A stretch of DNA of 64,000 bases from contig DATNPX010000034.1 in the NCBI GenBank assembly GCA_036702975.1, forward strand, positions 124,001 to 188,000, written 5' to 3'. The notes beneath the pieces were generated by a model, which saw only the letters and a program-made list of their open reading frames with translations, was not told the origin of the DNA and ran no database searches. The stretch is from DATNPX01 sp036702975. Lineage in GTDB: Bacteria > Cyanobacteriota > Vampirovibrionia > Obscuribacterales > Obscuribacteraceae. Position 1 is the first letter of the stretch. The number at the start of each line of letters is the position of its first letter. The position numbers were made by a program, and so were the translations under genes. Positions 26,151 to 34,750 of this stretch are shown here, piece after piece.

Positions 26151-26485
26151 CCGCAGTCACGAAGTAACGCCAAAAGCAAGCCCCAATGGACATTTAGTAC
26201 TAGACCGACCTTTCTCAACCAACAAATAATTTAGTTTTATGAACGCGCATTTCATACAATTGCGGGTTCTGCTACACACAGCTAATTTTCGCGCATCGTG
26301 GAGTTGCATACATGGCGGTATGAAGTGTGGCAGCAGGACTGGCATTCATCAAAGTTACCGAAAAAATTGATTGTTCGTTGACGTGACTTTTCTGATTACT
26401 TTCACATCAGCATTGGAAGCTATCACAACTTAAGCATGATAGCATATGCGAATATTCGCAACTGTCATCATGCGCGAGAATCTAA
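26151..26485. other. Upstream region of the Ehr operon, no gene
   Basis: About 335 bases between the pseudo-receiver control region and the Ehr operon. The short open frame at 26157-26345 has no protein pattern. The only structured element is the CGCAA-type site at 26445. Confidence 0.4.
26445..26463. promoter_or_regulatory. CGCAA motif, site 6 (before the Ehr operon)
   Basis: ATGCGAATATTCGCAACTG has CGAATATT and CGCAACTG 8 bases apart, and TGCGAATATTCGCA is a perfect 14-bp palindrome. It ends 22 bases before the first possible start of the Ehr operon. Confidence 0.45.
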
Positions 26486-28435
26486 TTGGCAGATCTGTTC
26501 TACTGTAGCTTCATAACAATAATGGGCAGTTTCCTAATTAGCCTGTTAATCAAGCGCGTAACAGGTATAGCCTCTATTTCATTTCTACTGTGCGGAATAC
26601 TATTTTGCTTAAGCGGATTCTGCTGCTGGTCTAAAACCGTTGAACTAGTGGTGCCCACGTGGCTGAGGCTGGGTTGGCTACCGTTCGACCTGCATTGCGA
26701 CACATTGTCGAGTTTTTTCATAATTCTGCTCGGATTGATTTGTACCGCATGCGCGCTTTTCTCAAGGGCCTACGTACCTCATCTTTCCGGTCGCATAAAT
26801 TTACGAGCTTATTGGGGCTGTCTGTTCCTGTTTCTGCTAGGCATGCTTCTTCTCCTCCTGGCGGGAAATGCAATCACTTTCTTAATGGGCTGGGAGTTGA
26901 TGTCGTTATCGTCATTTGTTCTTGTTGGCTCTGAGTATCAGAAGAAAAAGACTCAGAATTCAGCATTCATTTATTTGGTTGCCACTCGCACGGCCACTAT
27001 GTTTTTAATGGCCGGCTTCTTGCTTATGTCCAAGCAATTCCTTGATATTTCATTTACTTCGTGGAGTTTTTCGGAACAAGCGACTTGGTTGCCAGCGGCT
27101 CTCATAATGCTCGGTCTGATCATTAAGTCGGGCGTTTGGCCCTTTTATATCTGGCTCCCTTATGCGCACCCGGAAGCGCCCAGCCCTGTATCCGCATTAA
27201 TGAGCGGAATAATGGTGAAATTGCCCGTCTATGCAGCGATTCGTTTTTTTGTATTCGGACACTTAACTTGTACCTGGCTTCCATTTGTTCTTTTACTTTT
27301 ATCCGCTATAACGGCCTTCTGGGGCGTACTATTTGCGCTCAATCAATACGAACTGAAACGACTGTTGGCATACAGCACAGTTGAAAACATTGGGCTCCTT
27401 TTCATTGCAGTATCAGCCATTCTCCTCAGTGAAAACGCTCACCTGCATAACATCGCACAAATGGCGCTAATCGCTGTGCTGTTACACACAGCCTTCCATG
27501 CTCTCTTTAAGTCTCTGCTCTTTCTTTGCGCAGGCTCGGTCGATTTCTCAGCTCATACACGCGACATAACAAAACTTGGTGGACTAGGCAAAACAATGCC
27601 AATCACTTTCATGACGTTTGTTATTGGCAGTGCGGCTATCTGTGCACTACCTCCTTTGAATGGCTTTGCAAGCAAGTGGTGCATCTATCAAGCCTTGCTC
27701 GAATGTTCTTTTGGACTACAGAATATATTCATTAGAGCAGTCTGCCTGCTACTTATAGGATTGCTTGGGGCGGTTGGTGCCCTGGCAGTAGCTTCATTTG
27801 TGAAAGCGATCGCCATCACTTTCTTGGGTAAACCGCGCTCGGCTCAGGTTTCGACAGCCAAAGAAGTTCCATTGTCCATGCGCTGTTCACAAGCCGCCCT
27901 CGCTGTTTCTTGTCTGGTTACGGGAGTCTTTGCACCGAAGATCGTCACTCTTTTGGAGCCGATCTCTGTTCAATCGGGCCTGGGGCAAATCGACAATCAG
28001 GTCTTCAAGTCGGTCCCCCTAGCGTCACTAGGCTGTATATTTCTGGGCTTAGCTACCTTCATTTATTTTTCGGCCTTTCGCAAAAAGCCAAAATCATTCA
28101 CTACTTGGGACTGTGGCTTCGGCGCAGCCTCCATTCGAAGTCAAGTCTCTGCAGGTAGCTTCGGCCAGCCGATCGCCAGAATATTCACACCGGTGCTTCA
28201 GTACCATCTTACGCTGGATATCTCCGGTCAAGACAGAAGACACTTTCCGGAAAAAATAATTGTGGAACCATCCATAGTGTCGCTTATGGAAACAAAACTC
28301 TATCTGCCTATTGCATTGCTTATACAGAAGTTTTCCCAGCTACTTGCCAAATTGCAGGCCGGCAGCATACATCTGTACCTCTCGTACGTTTGTGTTGCAT
28401 TGATCATATTACTGGTATTCGGAGTTCGCTTGTGA
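26486..28435 (+). CDS. Hydrogenase-4 subunit B-like antiporter subunit (Ehr complex)
   Basis: 649 residues with about 16 membrane helices, of the NuoL/M and Mrp antiporter family, HyfB type. Channel features are visible: the Glu of TM5 (GWELMSLSSFVLVG), the Lys region (IIKSGVWPFYIWLPYAHPEA) and HTAFHALFKSLLF. The TTG start at 26486 is open; an ATG at 26522 is the alternative. It is first of six tightly packed genes and should form a proton or sodium channel in the inner membrane arm. Confidence 0.9.
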   Translation: MADLFYCSFITIMGSFLISLLIKRVTGIASISFLLCGILFCLSGFCCWSKTVELVVPTWLRLGWLPFDLHCDTLSSFFIILLGLICTACALFSRAYVPHLSGRINLRAYWGCLFLFLLGMLLLLLAGNAITFLMGWELMSLSSFVLVGSEYQKKKTQNSAFIYLVATRTATMFLMAGFLLMSKQFLDISFTSWSFSEQATWLPAALIMLGLIIKSGVWPFYIWLPYAHPEAPSPVSALMSGIMVKLPVYAAIRFFVFGHLTCTWLPFVLLLLSAITAFWGVLFALNQYELKRLLAYSTVENIGLLFIAVSAILLSENAHLHNIAQMALIAVLLHTAFHALFKSLLFLCAGSVDFSAHTRDITKLGGLGKTMPITFMTFVIGSAAICALPPLNGFASKWCIYQALLECSFGLQNIFIRAVCLLLIGLLGAVGALAVASFVKAIAITFLGKPRSAQVSTAKEVPLSMRCSQAALAVSCLVTGVFAPKIVTLLEPISVQSGLGQIDNQVFKSVPLASLGCIFLGLATFIYFSAFRKKPKSFTTWDCGFGAASIRSQVSAGSFGQPIARIFTPVLQYHLTLDISGQDRRHFPEKIIVEPSIVSLMETKLYLPIALLIQKFSQLLAKLQAGSIHLYLSYVCVALIILLVFGVRL

Positions 28436-28436
28436 C

Positions 28437-29375
28437 ATGACATTCGTCTCAGAGCAGCTGTGCTCGATTCTTTCCACGGTCCTTTGGATTCTAGCTGTAC
28501 CGCCTTTACTCGTCGGTACAATTCGAAAGACAAAAGCTCGACTCCAGAACCGTATTGGCGCACCGTTATGGCAACCGTTTATCGACATCGCGAAACTCCT
28601 GAGAAAAGAAGAGACTCTCAGCGAAACGACTTCTTGGATGTTTAGATTTTCCGCCGTTATCTTGATGACAATCTCTTTGTTGCTGGCGGCTACCGCGCCC
28701 TGGATTCTGCCAAAATTTGCCCTCGCTCCCTGCGATATATTTTTTCTCCTGTACTCATTGGCCACCTTTCGTTTTTTCACTCTGTTGCTCGCTCTCGACG
28801 CGTCCTCCCCCTTCGGTACATTCGCCGCAAGCCGAGAGGCAACGCTGTCGTTTTTAGCGGAACCAGCAGCGGCGCTCAGTCTTGCAGCACTGGCAGTAAG
28901 AGCTCACACATCTGATCTCAACTTGATTTTCGGGCAGTCTGCGCCAGATAGTCCTATATTGTGGCTGCTTTCTGGCTCAGCATTTTTGCTCGCTAGTCTG
29001 GTTGACTTGTCGCGAATGCCTATCGACGATCCGACGACACACTTGGAACTGACGATGGTGCACGAAGCTCTGATTCTAGAAAGCTCGGGAAGAAACTTAG
29101 GTTTAATCGAAGGCGCGACGTGGCTCAAACTAGCCATTTTGTTAGGACTGTCTTGCCAATGCTATTTGCATGCTTTTCCCAAAGTTTATCAGGGTAGTCC
29201 AGTTGTGCTTGCGTGTATCAGTGTTATAAGCCTAGTATTCACCGGACTAGTGCTTGGCACGTTTGAATCACTGACGGTCAAATTGCACTGGCGGAAGGCA
29301 CCAGAGTTTATCGCGTACGCATTGACGATGGCCTTTGTAGCGTCAATAGCGGCCTTAGGAACAGGTGTAATATGA
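28437..29375 (+). CDS. NuoH/HyfC-like membrane subunit (Ehr complex)
   Basis: 312 residues, about 8 helices, of the NuoH/HyfC family that links the peripheral arm to the membrane arm. Typical cytoplasmic loops are seen: RIGAPLWQPFIDIAKLLRKE and DLSRMPIDDPTTHLELTMVH. The ATG follows the previous stop by one base; the 3' end overlaps the next gene as ATGA. Confidence 0.92.
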   Translation: MTFVSEQLCSILSTVLWILAVPPLLVGTIRKTKARLQNRIGAPLWQPFIDIAKLLRKEETLSETTSWMFRFSAVILMTISLLLAATAPWILPKFALAPCDIFFLLYSLATFRFFTLLLALDASSPFGTFAASREATLSFLAEPAAALSLAALAVRAHTSDLNLIFGQSAPDSPILWLLSGSAFLLASLVDLSRMPIDDPTTHLELTMVHEALILESSGRNLGLIEGATWLKLAILLGLSCQCYLHAFPKVYQGSPVVLACISVISLVFTGLVLGTFESLTVKLHWRKAPEFIAYALTMAFVASIAALGTGVI

Positions 29376-30010
29376 GCCCTCTTCCGCCAGCGGAGACGAT
29401 CGCTCTTTTTGCAGCATTTACGGCCGTACTAATGGTCGGCTCCACACACCTGCGTGTAAATCTTTGGTTCCTTTCCGTTCAAACGACTCTGATTTCGGTC
29501 GTCACCAGCCTCTTCGCCATACAAAGGTCAGAGCCACATCTGTGGATTGTCTGCATTCTGTTTTTCATATTGAAAGCAGTCTTTGTTCCACAGTTCCTCT
29601 CGTACATTGTCAAAATCGTAAAAGTGCAGCGCGATGCCGGAATTGTAGTTCCGACACCGATAGCAATGCACCTCTCGATAGGATTTATGATCGTGAGTTA
29701 TATATTGGCGAGACAGTTACCGCATACTGGTTGGCCCACGTCTACTGCCGCTGTTTCTCTAGTTTGCACCGGACTGGTCTTAATGCTGACTCGAAGAGTA
29801 GCGCTCAGCCAGATTGTTGGCTTTCTAGTGATGGAAAACGGCATCTATTTATTTGGGCTTGCCCAAACGCACGGCATGCCGTTGTTCATAGAGATGGGCA
29901 TCATGCTTGACCTTATGGCTGGAGTAATGATTACAGGACTGGTTGTCTTCCGCATCAAGAAAAATTTCGAACACATTGATGTCACACTACTTTCGGAGTT
30001 AAAGGAATGA
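29372..30010 (+). CDS. HyfE-like membrane subunit (Ehr complex)
   Basis: 212 residues, about 6-7 helices. Of the HyfE type, with a NuoK-like part (IVGFLVMENGIYLFGLAQTH, with the membrane Glu). The start overlaps the previous stop and its own stop overlaps the next ATG (ATGA both times), indicating strong coupling of subunits. Confidence 0.88.
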   Translation: MSPLPPAETIALFAAFTAVLMVGSTHLRVNLWFLSVQTTLISVVTSLFAIQRSEPHLWIVCILFFILKAVFVPQFLSYIVKIVKVQRDAGIVVPTPIAMHLSIGFMIVSYILARQLPHTGWPTSTAAVSLVCTGLVLMLTRRVALSQIVGFLVMENGIYLFGLAQTHGMPLFIEMGIMLDLMAGVMITGLVVFRIKKNFEHIDVTLLSELKE

Positions 30011-31434
30011 ATCTCCATTTCCTTCTTTCGTTGTTAGCGGTGCCAGCGCTGCTTTTAGTCGTAATTTGGCTGGTGCGAGCCGACCGATTGATGACAATTC
30101 TTGCCGCAGGACTGTTCTGGGTGCAAACGGTCGTCATCGCCTCTCAACTTATGCCCTTGTTGACCGGCGCAGAGTCTCAACTGATCTTATTGAAGGATTT
30201 CTCCATTGACCGCCTCGGTTCCATGTTTGTCGTCCTTACACAGATAGTAGTGGCATGTTCGATGACGCACGCGCATATTTTCTTTAAATTCGAAAAGGAT
30301 CATGAGCCAGGCGATTCCGTGAATCTACGTTTTTTCTATTCATGGGCGACATTACTAATGCCAGCTATGACAGCCGTCTTCTTCTGCAACAACCTGGGCA
30401 TCATGTGGATCTGCATCGAAGCCACTACATTATGTTCTGCACCGCTGGTGTACTTTCACAAAGACAAGCACTCCTTGGAAGCAGCCTGGAAGTACTTGAT
30501 GATTTGCGGGGTTGGCATCGCATTTGCGCTCTTCGGCACAATGTTTATTGTGGCATCGAGCCAGCAGGGTGCAATCGAGGCAGGTTCGCTTAATTTAGAC
30601 GATCTGATGAAGAATGCAGGCCAACTGCAATATCCATTGCTGCGGCTCGGCTACCTGTTTTGCTTGCTCGGCTACGGTACTAAAGCCGGTATGTTTCCCT
30701 TGCACGGATGGTTGCCAGATGCTTATTCGGAGGCACCGGCACCGGCGTCTGCGTTATTGTCCGGCGGACTCTTGAACTGCTCGCTCTTTGCCATTTGGCG
30801 CATCTCGGAATTAGTGAACGCAAGTGGTCATCCGGCTCTTCCGCAAACTATAGGAATTGGGTCGGGAGTTATTTCAGTCCTCTTTGCCAGCGTTTTCTTG
30901 ATCAGGCAGCATGGTATCAAACGTCTATTTGCTTATTCCAGCATAGAGAATGTGGGGCTTATGCTCACCGCAATCGGTTTAAATTCGGGAATTTTGTTTT
31001 TCATTCTTGCGCTTAACCTTAGTGCAGCCAAAGTAGCGCTTTTCCTTTTGGCAGGCAATATAGTGCAGGCGACCGGAACAAAGTCACTGAACGAGATAAG
31101 GGGGGTTATGGCCACCAACCCTTACTGGGCCGTATTCTTGATGCTGGCTGTCTTTGCCATCACCGGAGCACCTCCGTTCGGAGCGTTTATAGCTGAGTGG
31201 CAGCTGCTTTTAAAAATCTGCCAGTTGCAGCAATGGACATCCTTTTGCATACTCCTTGGTGCTCTTGCTTTGAGCTTTCTTGCTATCACTATGCACTTTG
31301 GAAAAATCGTGGCGGGGCGCCCAGGCAAACGAGTCATAAGGCTTCCAGCTTTCGGCTCAAGCGTAGTTCCGGCATGTCTTGTTTTACTCACGCTTGTCTG
31401 CGGATTGACCGCGCTCCCTAAGCTCTTATGGTGA
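30007..31434 (+). CDS. HyfF-like antiporter subunit (Ehr complex)
   Basis: 475 residues, about 14 helices, of the NuoN/M/HyfF family. It keeps IMWICIEATTLCSAPLVYFH (Glu of the TM5-type site), GTKAGMFPLHGWLPDAYSEA (Lys plus the conserved loop) and LFAYSSIENVGLM. With the first gene it gives the complex two antiporter-like ion channels. The ATG overlaps the preceding stop. Confidence 0.9.
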   Translation: MNLHFLLSLLAVPALLLVVIWLVRADRLMTILAAGLFWVQTVVIASQLMPLLTGAESQLILLKDFSIDRLGSMFVVLTQIVVACSMTHAHIFFKFEKDHEPGDSVNLRFFYSWATLLMPAMTAVFFCNNLGIMWICIEATTLCSAPLVYFHKDKHSLEAAWKYLMICGVGIAFALFGTMFIVASSQQGAIEAGSLNLDDLMKNAGQLQYPLLRLGYLFCLLGYGTKAGMFPLHGWLPDAYSEAPAPASALLSGGLLNCSLFAIWRISELVNASGHPALPQTIGIGSGVISVLFASVFLIRQHGIKRLFAYSSIENVGLMLTAIGLNSGILFFILALNLSAAKVALFLLAGNIVQATGTKSLNEIRGVMATNPYWAVFLMLAVFAITGAPPFGAFIAEWQLLLKICQLQQWTSFCILLGALALSFLAITMHFGKIVAGRPGKRVIRLPAFGSSVVPACLVLLTLVCGLTALPKLLW

Positions 31435-31438
31435 CGAT

Positions 31439-32917
31439 GTGAAGCTTGAAAGAATCCCACTCGATCTCGAGGAACGCAGCAGAAGAGTCTTGGAAGAACT
31501 GAATTCCGGCGCACGGCTGGGATTTATTACATCGCTCGACGGTCGTCAACTGATTACATCTTTGATTTGGCCGGAAACAGGAAAAGTTCAATGTTTTGAA
31601 ACGCCCATAGATGGTGAAGACTATCCATCAATGAGCGCGCGAATCCCGCAAGCCCACTGGTTTGAGCGCACGACCTGGGACATGTTTGGACTTTATCCCA
31701 AAGGTCATCCACGCCTCAAACATACGCACCTGCATGAACCATACAAAGACATGCCTCCGCCGTTGTCCAACCATGCAAATCCTCCTGTAACACGTGCATA
31801 TAATTTTCTCCAGGTCAAAGGAGAGGGCGTCTACGAAATTCCAGTAGGACCTATTCATGCCGGCATAATTGAGCCAGGACATTTTCGATTCAGCTGCTAC
31901 GGAGAAGTGATTGCGAATCTGGAAATTCGCCTGGGATACGTGCATCGTGGTGTGGAAAAGCGACTGACTGAGGTGCCGTGGCGGCAGAGCAGATTCGTGG
32001 CGGAGGCAGCCGCTAGCGATATGCCGATAGCAAATGCATTGGCTAACGCCAGCGCTCTCGAGTCTATTTTCCAGGTCGACATTCCAAGACGAGCTTCCCT
32101 TCTGCGTACAATAGCTGCGGAGACCGAACGCCTGGCGATGCATATATCCGACTTAAGCGGCCTCGCTACTGACATGGGCTTTCTTGGAATTTCCTCATCA
32201 TTTTCAAGACTAAGGGGAGTCGCACTTGGTGTTGGCGACCTGTTGTCCGGAAATCGATTCATGCGTGGATTCGTTTGTCCTGGCGGTGTAACCAGAGACA
32301 TTGAAGGCCAAACAGTACAAAAATTGAAAGACGCGCTCAGGCGCCTGAAACACCAATTAAAACCCGTAATCGACATGTATTTAGATAACCAAGTCGCAAT
32401 TGACCGAATGGAAGGCATTGGCCGAATCTCTGAGAAACTGGCTTTAGACTTTGGCCTGGTAGGCATCGCGGCAAGAGCGTGCGGAATCAACTACGATTGC
32501 CGAAAATTTTCTCACTATGCTACCTTTCCCGACTCTAAATTTGCCGTTTCAATCGAAAGGGCAGGGGACATTCTGGCAAGAACACTAATCAGGGTTCAGG
32601 AGACAACTACAAGTCTGGACCTGATTTTTCGCGCCATAGAAGAGTTAGAAGCAGTCTCCAGCGATTCTACTCGAGCAATACTGCCTGAAAATCTCCCCGC
32701 CAATGCAACAGCAATGTCAATTGTTGAATCGCACCGTGGCGAGTTAATACACTTCATAAGCACCGACGAAGCCGGCAGGATAAGCCGCTATTATGTGAAG
32801 GATCCGAGTGTAAATAATTGGACTGCTCTGGCGATAGCAGTGCGCAGTCACGTTGTTGCAGATTTTCCTTTGTGCAACAAGAGCTTCAGTCTTTCTTACA
32901 GTGGACATGACTTGTGA
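31439..32917 (+). CDS. HyfG-like NuoC/NuoD fusion lacking NiFe cysteines
   Basis: 492 residues: a NuoC-like domain (~1-115, HWFERTTWDMFGLYPKGHP) fused to a NuoD/hydrogenase large-subunit domain (~150-492, LGYVHRGVEKRL, ERLAMHISDLSGLATDMGF). The two CxxC pairs that bind the NiFe site in group 4 hydrogenases are gone: RFVAEAAASDMPIANAL stands where VCGIC is expected, and SYSGHDL where CYSCTD is expected at the C-terminus. It therefore cannot be a hydrogenase; this is the defining feature of the Ehr group. GTG start, 4 bases after the previous stop. Confidence 0.9.
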   Translation: MKLERIPLDLEERSRRVLEELNSGARLGFITSLDGRQLITSLIWPETGKVQCFETPIDGEDYPSMSARIPQAHWFERTTWDMFGLYPKGHPRLKHTHLHEPYKDMPPPLSNHANPPVTRAYNFLQVKGEGVYEIPVGPIHAGIIEPGHFRFSCYGEVIANLEIRLGYVHRGVEKRLTEVPWRQSRFVAEAAASDMPIANALANASALESIFQVDIPRRASLLRTIAAETERLAMHISDLSGLATDMGFLGISSSFSRLRGVALGVGDLLSGNRFMRGFVCPGGVTRDIEGQTVQKLKDALRRLKHQLKPVIDMYLDNQVAIDRMEGIGRISEKLALDFGLVGIAARACGINYDCRKFSHYATFPDSKFAVSIERAGDILARTLIRVQETTTSLDLIFRAIEELEAVSSDSTRAILPENLPANATAMSIVESHRGELIHFISTDEAGRISRYYVKDPSVNNWTALAIAVRSHVVADFPLCNKSFSLSYSGHDL

Positions 32918-32926
32918 GGTAGCTCA

Positions 32927-33667
32927 ATGCTTCGATTGTTATATTACCTGCTCGGAAACGGGGTAGCTACCACGCATCAAGTCCCCCAAAGCCTCGATGC
33001 CGGAGGGCTTCCCCGGGTTACAAAAGCTGCATGTGAATCAGATTGCAAATCGTGTGCTGATTCTTGTCCAACAGGAGCGATCAAATTCAGCGCCGGAGGC
33101 ATCCAATTGGACCGCGGCGCTTGTATTGGCTGTGGAGAGTGCCTGAGCGCTTGTCCATCCGGAACCCTTGAAAATGACCTGTCAACCGCGACGTTTTCAC
33201 GTACTCGAGATGATCTGTTGATCACAAGGGAATCAGTTAGTCTGGCCGTGCCCTCAGAAAAAGGAATTTTTGCCGGCTCGCTTGCATTACGCGTAGTCTC
33301 AACCGGATGCTCGGCTTGCGATTTAGAAATCTCCGCAGCTTTCAATCCTATTTTCGATGCAGACCGCTTTGGTATCACCGTCGTCGCATCTCCTCGCTTT
33401 GCAGATGCACTACTTGTTACAGGACCTGTGCCAAAAGCTATGCATGACCCCCTTCGAATTTGTTACGAATCGATGGCTGCTCCCAAAATAGTCATCGCTT
33501 GCGGGACATGCGCTATCTCTGGCGGGGTACACAAGGACGGCTACACGGAAGCTAATGGACTGGCAAACGTCTTACCTGTCGACGTCTTCATTCCAGGCTG
33601 CCCGCCACATCCATGGCAGATAATTCAAGGATTGCTTGAAGCAAAGAAGCTCAAAGGACACCTCTAG
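32927..33667 (+). CDS. Ferredoxin fused to NuoB/HyfI small subunit (Ehr complex)
   Basis: 246 residues. An N-terminal 2[4Fe-4S] ferredoxin domain (CESDCKSCADSCP and CIGCGECLSACP, residues ~36-75) corresponds to HyfH, fused to a NuoB/HyfI domain that keeps its proximal cluster ligands (TGCSACDLE, CGTCAISGG, PGCPPHP). Fusion of these usually separate subunits shortens the electron path to one polypeptide. GAGGT at 32915-32919 precedes the ATG. It is the last gene of the operon; electrons presumably come from ferredoxin or a similar low-potential carrier. Confidence 0.92.
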   Translation: MLRLLYYLLGNGVATTHQVPQSLDAGGLPRVTKAACESDCKSCADSCPTGAIKFSAGGIQLDRGACIGCGECLSACPSGTLENDLSTATFSRTRDDLLITRESVSLAVPSEKGIFAGSLALRVVSTGCSACDLEISAAFNPIFDADRFGITVVASPRFADALLVTGPVPKAMHDPLRICYESMAAPKIVIACGTCAISGGVHKDGYTEANGLANVLPVDVFIPGCPPHPWQIIQGLLEAKKLKGHL

Positions 33668-33747
33668 TTTGTTCTGAGTCTTTCACCACTTGAAACCAAT
33701 CCTGACAGCAAACAAGCATGTCCACTGCCCGTCTGTTCCAAGCCAAA

Positions 33748-33766
33748 TGCGCAACTGCGCAATTAC
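33748..33766. promoter_or_regulatory. CGCAA direct-repeat motif, site 7
   Basis: TGCGCAACTGCGCAATTAC has CGCAACTG and CGCAATTA 8 bases apart, 80 bases after the Ehr operon and 112 bases before the rightward arsR gene. Confidence 0.4.
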
Positions 33767-33845
33767 GAAAGTATTACTTATCGAAATCAACCTCGACCGG
33801 GATGCACTAGAGCAATTTAGGTATAAGATGATAGGAGTTAAAGAG

Positions 33846-33869
33846 CTATGCATGTTCGCATTTGCATAG
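33846..33869. promoter_or_regulatory. Inverted repeat before arsR-type gene 1
   Basis: CTATGCA (33846-33852) and TGCATAG (33863-33869) are perfect inverted arms around a 10-base spacer, ending 8 bases before the ATG at 33878. ArsR regulators commonly bind such dyads at their own promoter, so this is a likely autoregulatory operator. Confidence 0.5.
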
Positions 33870-33877
33870 GTGGTTAA

Positions 33878-34213
33878 ATGACACATACGACTGAACAGCT
33901 TCAACAATTTGAGGCCGAATTCTTTAAAGCTCTAGCCAGCCCTGTGCGAATACGCATTTTGGAAGAGCTCCGCGATGGCGAGTTGTCTGTTACTGAGCTT
34001 CGGCAGCGCTTAAGCCTCAGTAATGAACTAACCAATATCTCGCAACAGCTCGCTATTTTAAAGAGCAAAAACATAGTCATCGGAAAACGGCAGGGCAGCA
34101 ACATTTACTACTCCTGTCGAGATCCCGCTATCTTTGAGTTGCTCGACTCCGCAAGGAAGGTCTTTAACAACCACCTCATTGATGTCAAAGGAATGCTGGA
34201 AGCACTCTGGTAA
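33878..34213 (+). CDS. ArsR-family regulator 1
   Basis: 111 residues, winged-helix ArsR fold: FFKALASPVRIRILEELRDG, then SVTELRQRLSLSNELTNISQ and QLAILKSKNIVIGKRQG, ending NIYYSCRDPAIFELLDSARK. No ELCVCDLA metal-site motif in helix 3, so the signal may not be As or Cd; the only Cys is in YYSC. It is convergent with and very similar to ArsR 2 (FFKALAxPhRIxILxELR; ISQQLAILKSK; NIYYSCxDP), indicating duplication. Confidence 0.9.
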   Translation: MTHTTEQLQQFEAEFFKALASPVRIRILEELRDGELSVTELRQRLSLSNELTNISQQLAILKSKNIVIGKRQGSNIYYSCRDPAIFELLDSARKVFNNHLIDVKGMLEALW

Positions 34214-34263
34214 GGTTGCACTAGAACAGGACGAAGGAGCAAAGAGGTAATTATTTAAGTTAC

Positions 34264-34629
34264 CTAAAGACGTCGCAGAGTCTCTCGTGTATCGACAAGA
34301 TGATTGTTGAAAATCTTTTTTGCTACATCCAGCAATTTGAATACCATCGGATCAATGCACGAGTAGTAGATGTTATTACCTTGTTTGCGTGCTATGACTA
34401 ACTTTTTGCTCTTTAAAATAGCGAGCTGTTGCGATACATTGGGCAGTTCGAGCGACAAGCGTTCCCGAATCTCAGAGACAGTTAGCTCCTCGTACCGCAG
34501 TTCGTCAAGGATTTTGATACGAATCGGGTGGGCTAACGCCTTGAAAAATTCGGCTTTAAAGGCGACGAGTTTATCCGAAGCCGCGGCGACTGCTGCCGAT
34601 TTACTTACTCGTTGTCTATTCGGTGACAT
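34264..34629 (-). CDS. ArsR-family regulator 2
   Basis: 121 residues, a close paralogue of ArsR 1: FFKALAHPIRIKILDELRYE, VSQQLAILKSKKLVIARKQG, NIYYSCIDPMVFKLLDVAKK. The N-terminus is extended by about 15 residues (Ser/Ala-rich). Like its partner it lacks the classical metal-binding helix motif but keeps the YYSC Cys. The two stops are about 50 bases apart, so the genes converge. The regulators flank the region in which CGCAA motifs recur. Confidence 0.9.
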   Translation of the reverse strand: MSPNRQRVSKSAAVAAASDKLVAFKAEFFKALAHPIRIKILDELRYEELTVSEIRERLSLELPNVSQQLAILKSKKLVIARKQGNNIYYSCIDPMVFKLLDVAKKIFNNHLVDTRETLRRL

Positions 34630-34750
34630 CTATACTGCTTCTCGCATTTACTAATCCTGCTTGAGTATAAACTACTTAAGGGCTTCGAGCTTATGAGCTT
34701 TTACCTGGTGTTCCCAGTAAAGTTGCGACTTCACCCCCCTAGCAGTGAGG

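Noticed and set aside
26157..26345. 62-codon leftward frame before the Ehr operon
   Set aside because: Composition not protein-like; region more likely regulatory.
27800..27815. HIP1-like GCGATCGC octamers (cyanobacterial marker)
   Set aside because: Only isolated copies, not enriched, so not used for taxonomy.
34245..34265. AGGTAA-N9-TTACCT between the arsR stops
   Set aside because: Only six paired bases, AT-rich loop and no T-tract; too weak to call a terminator.
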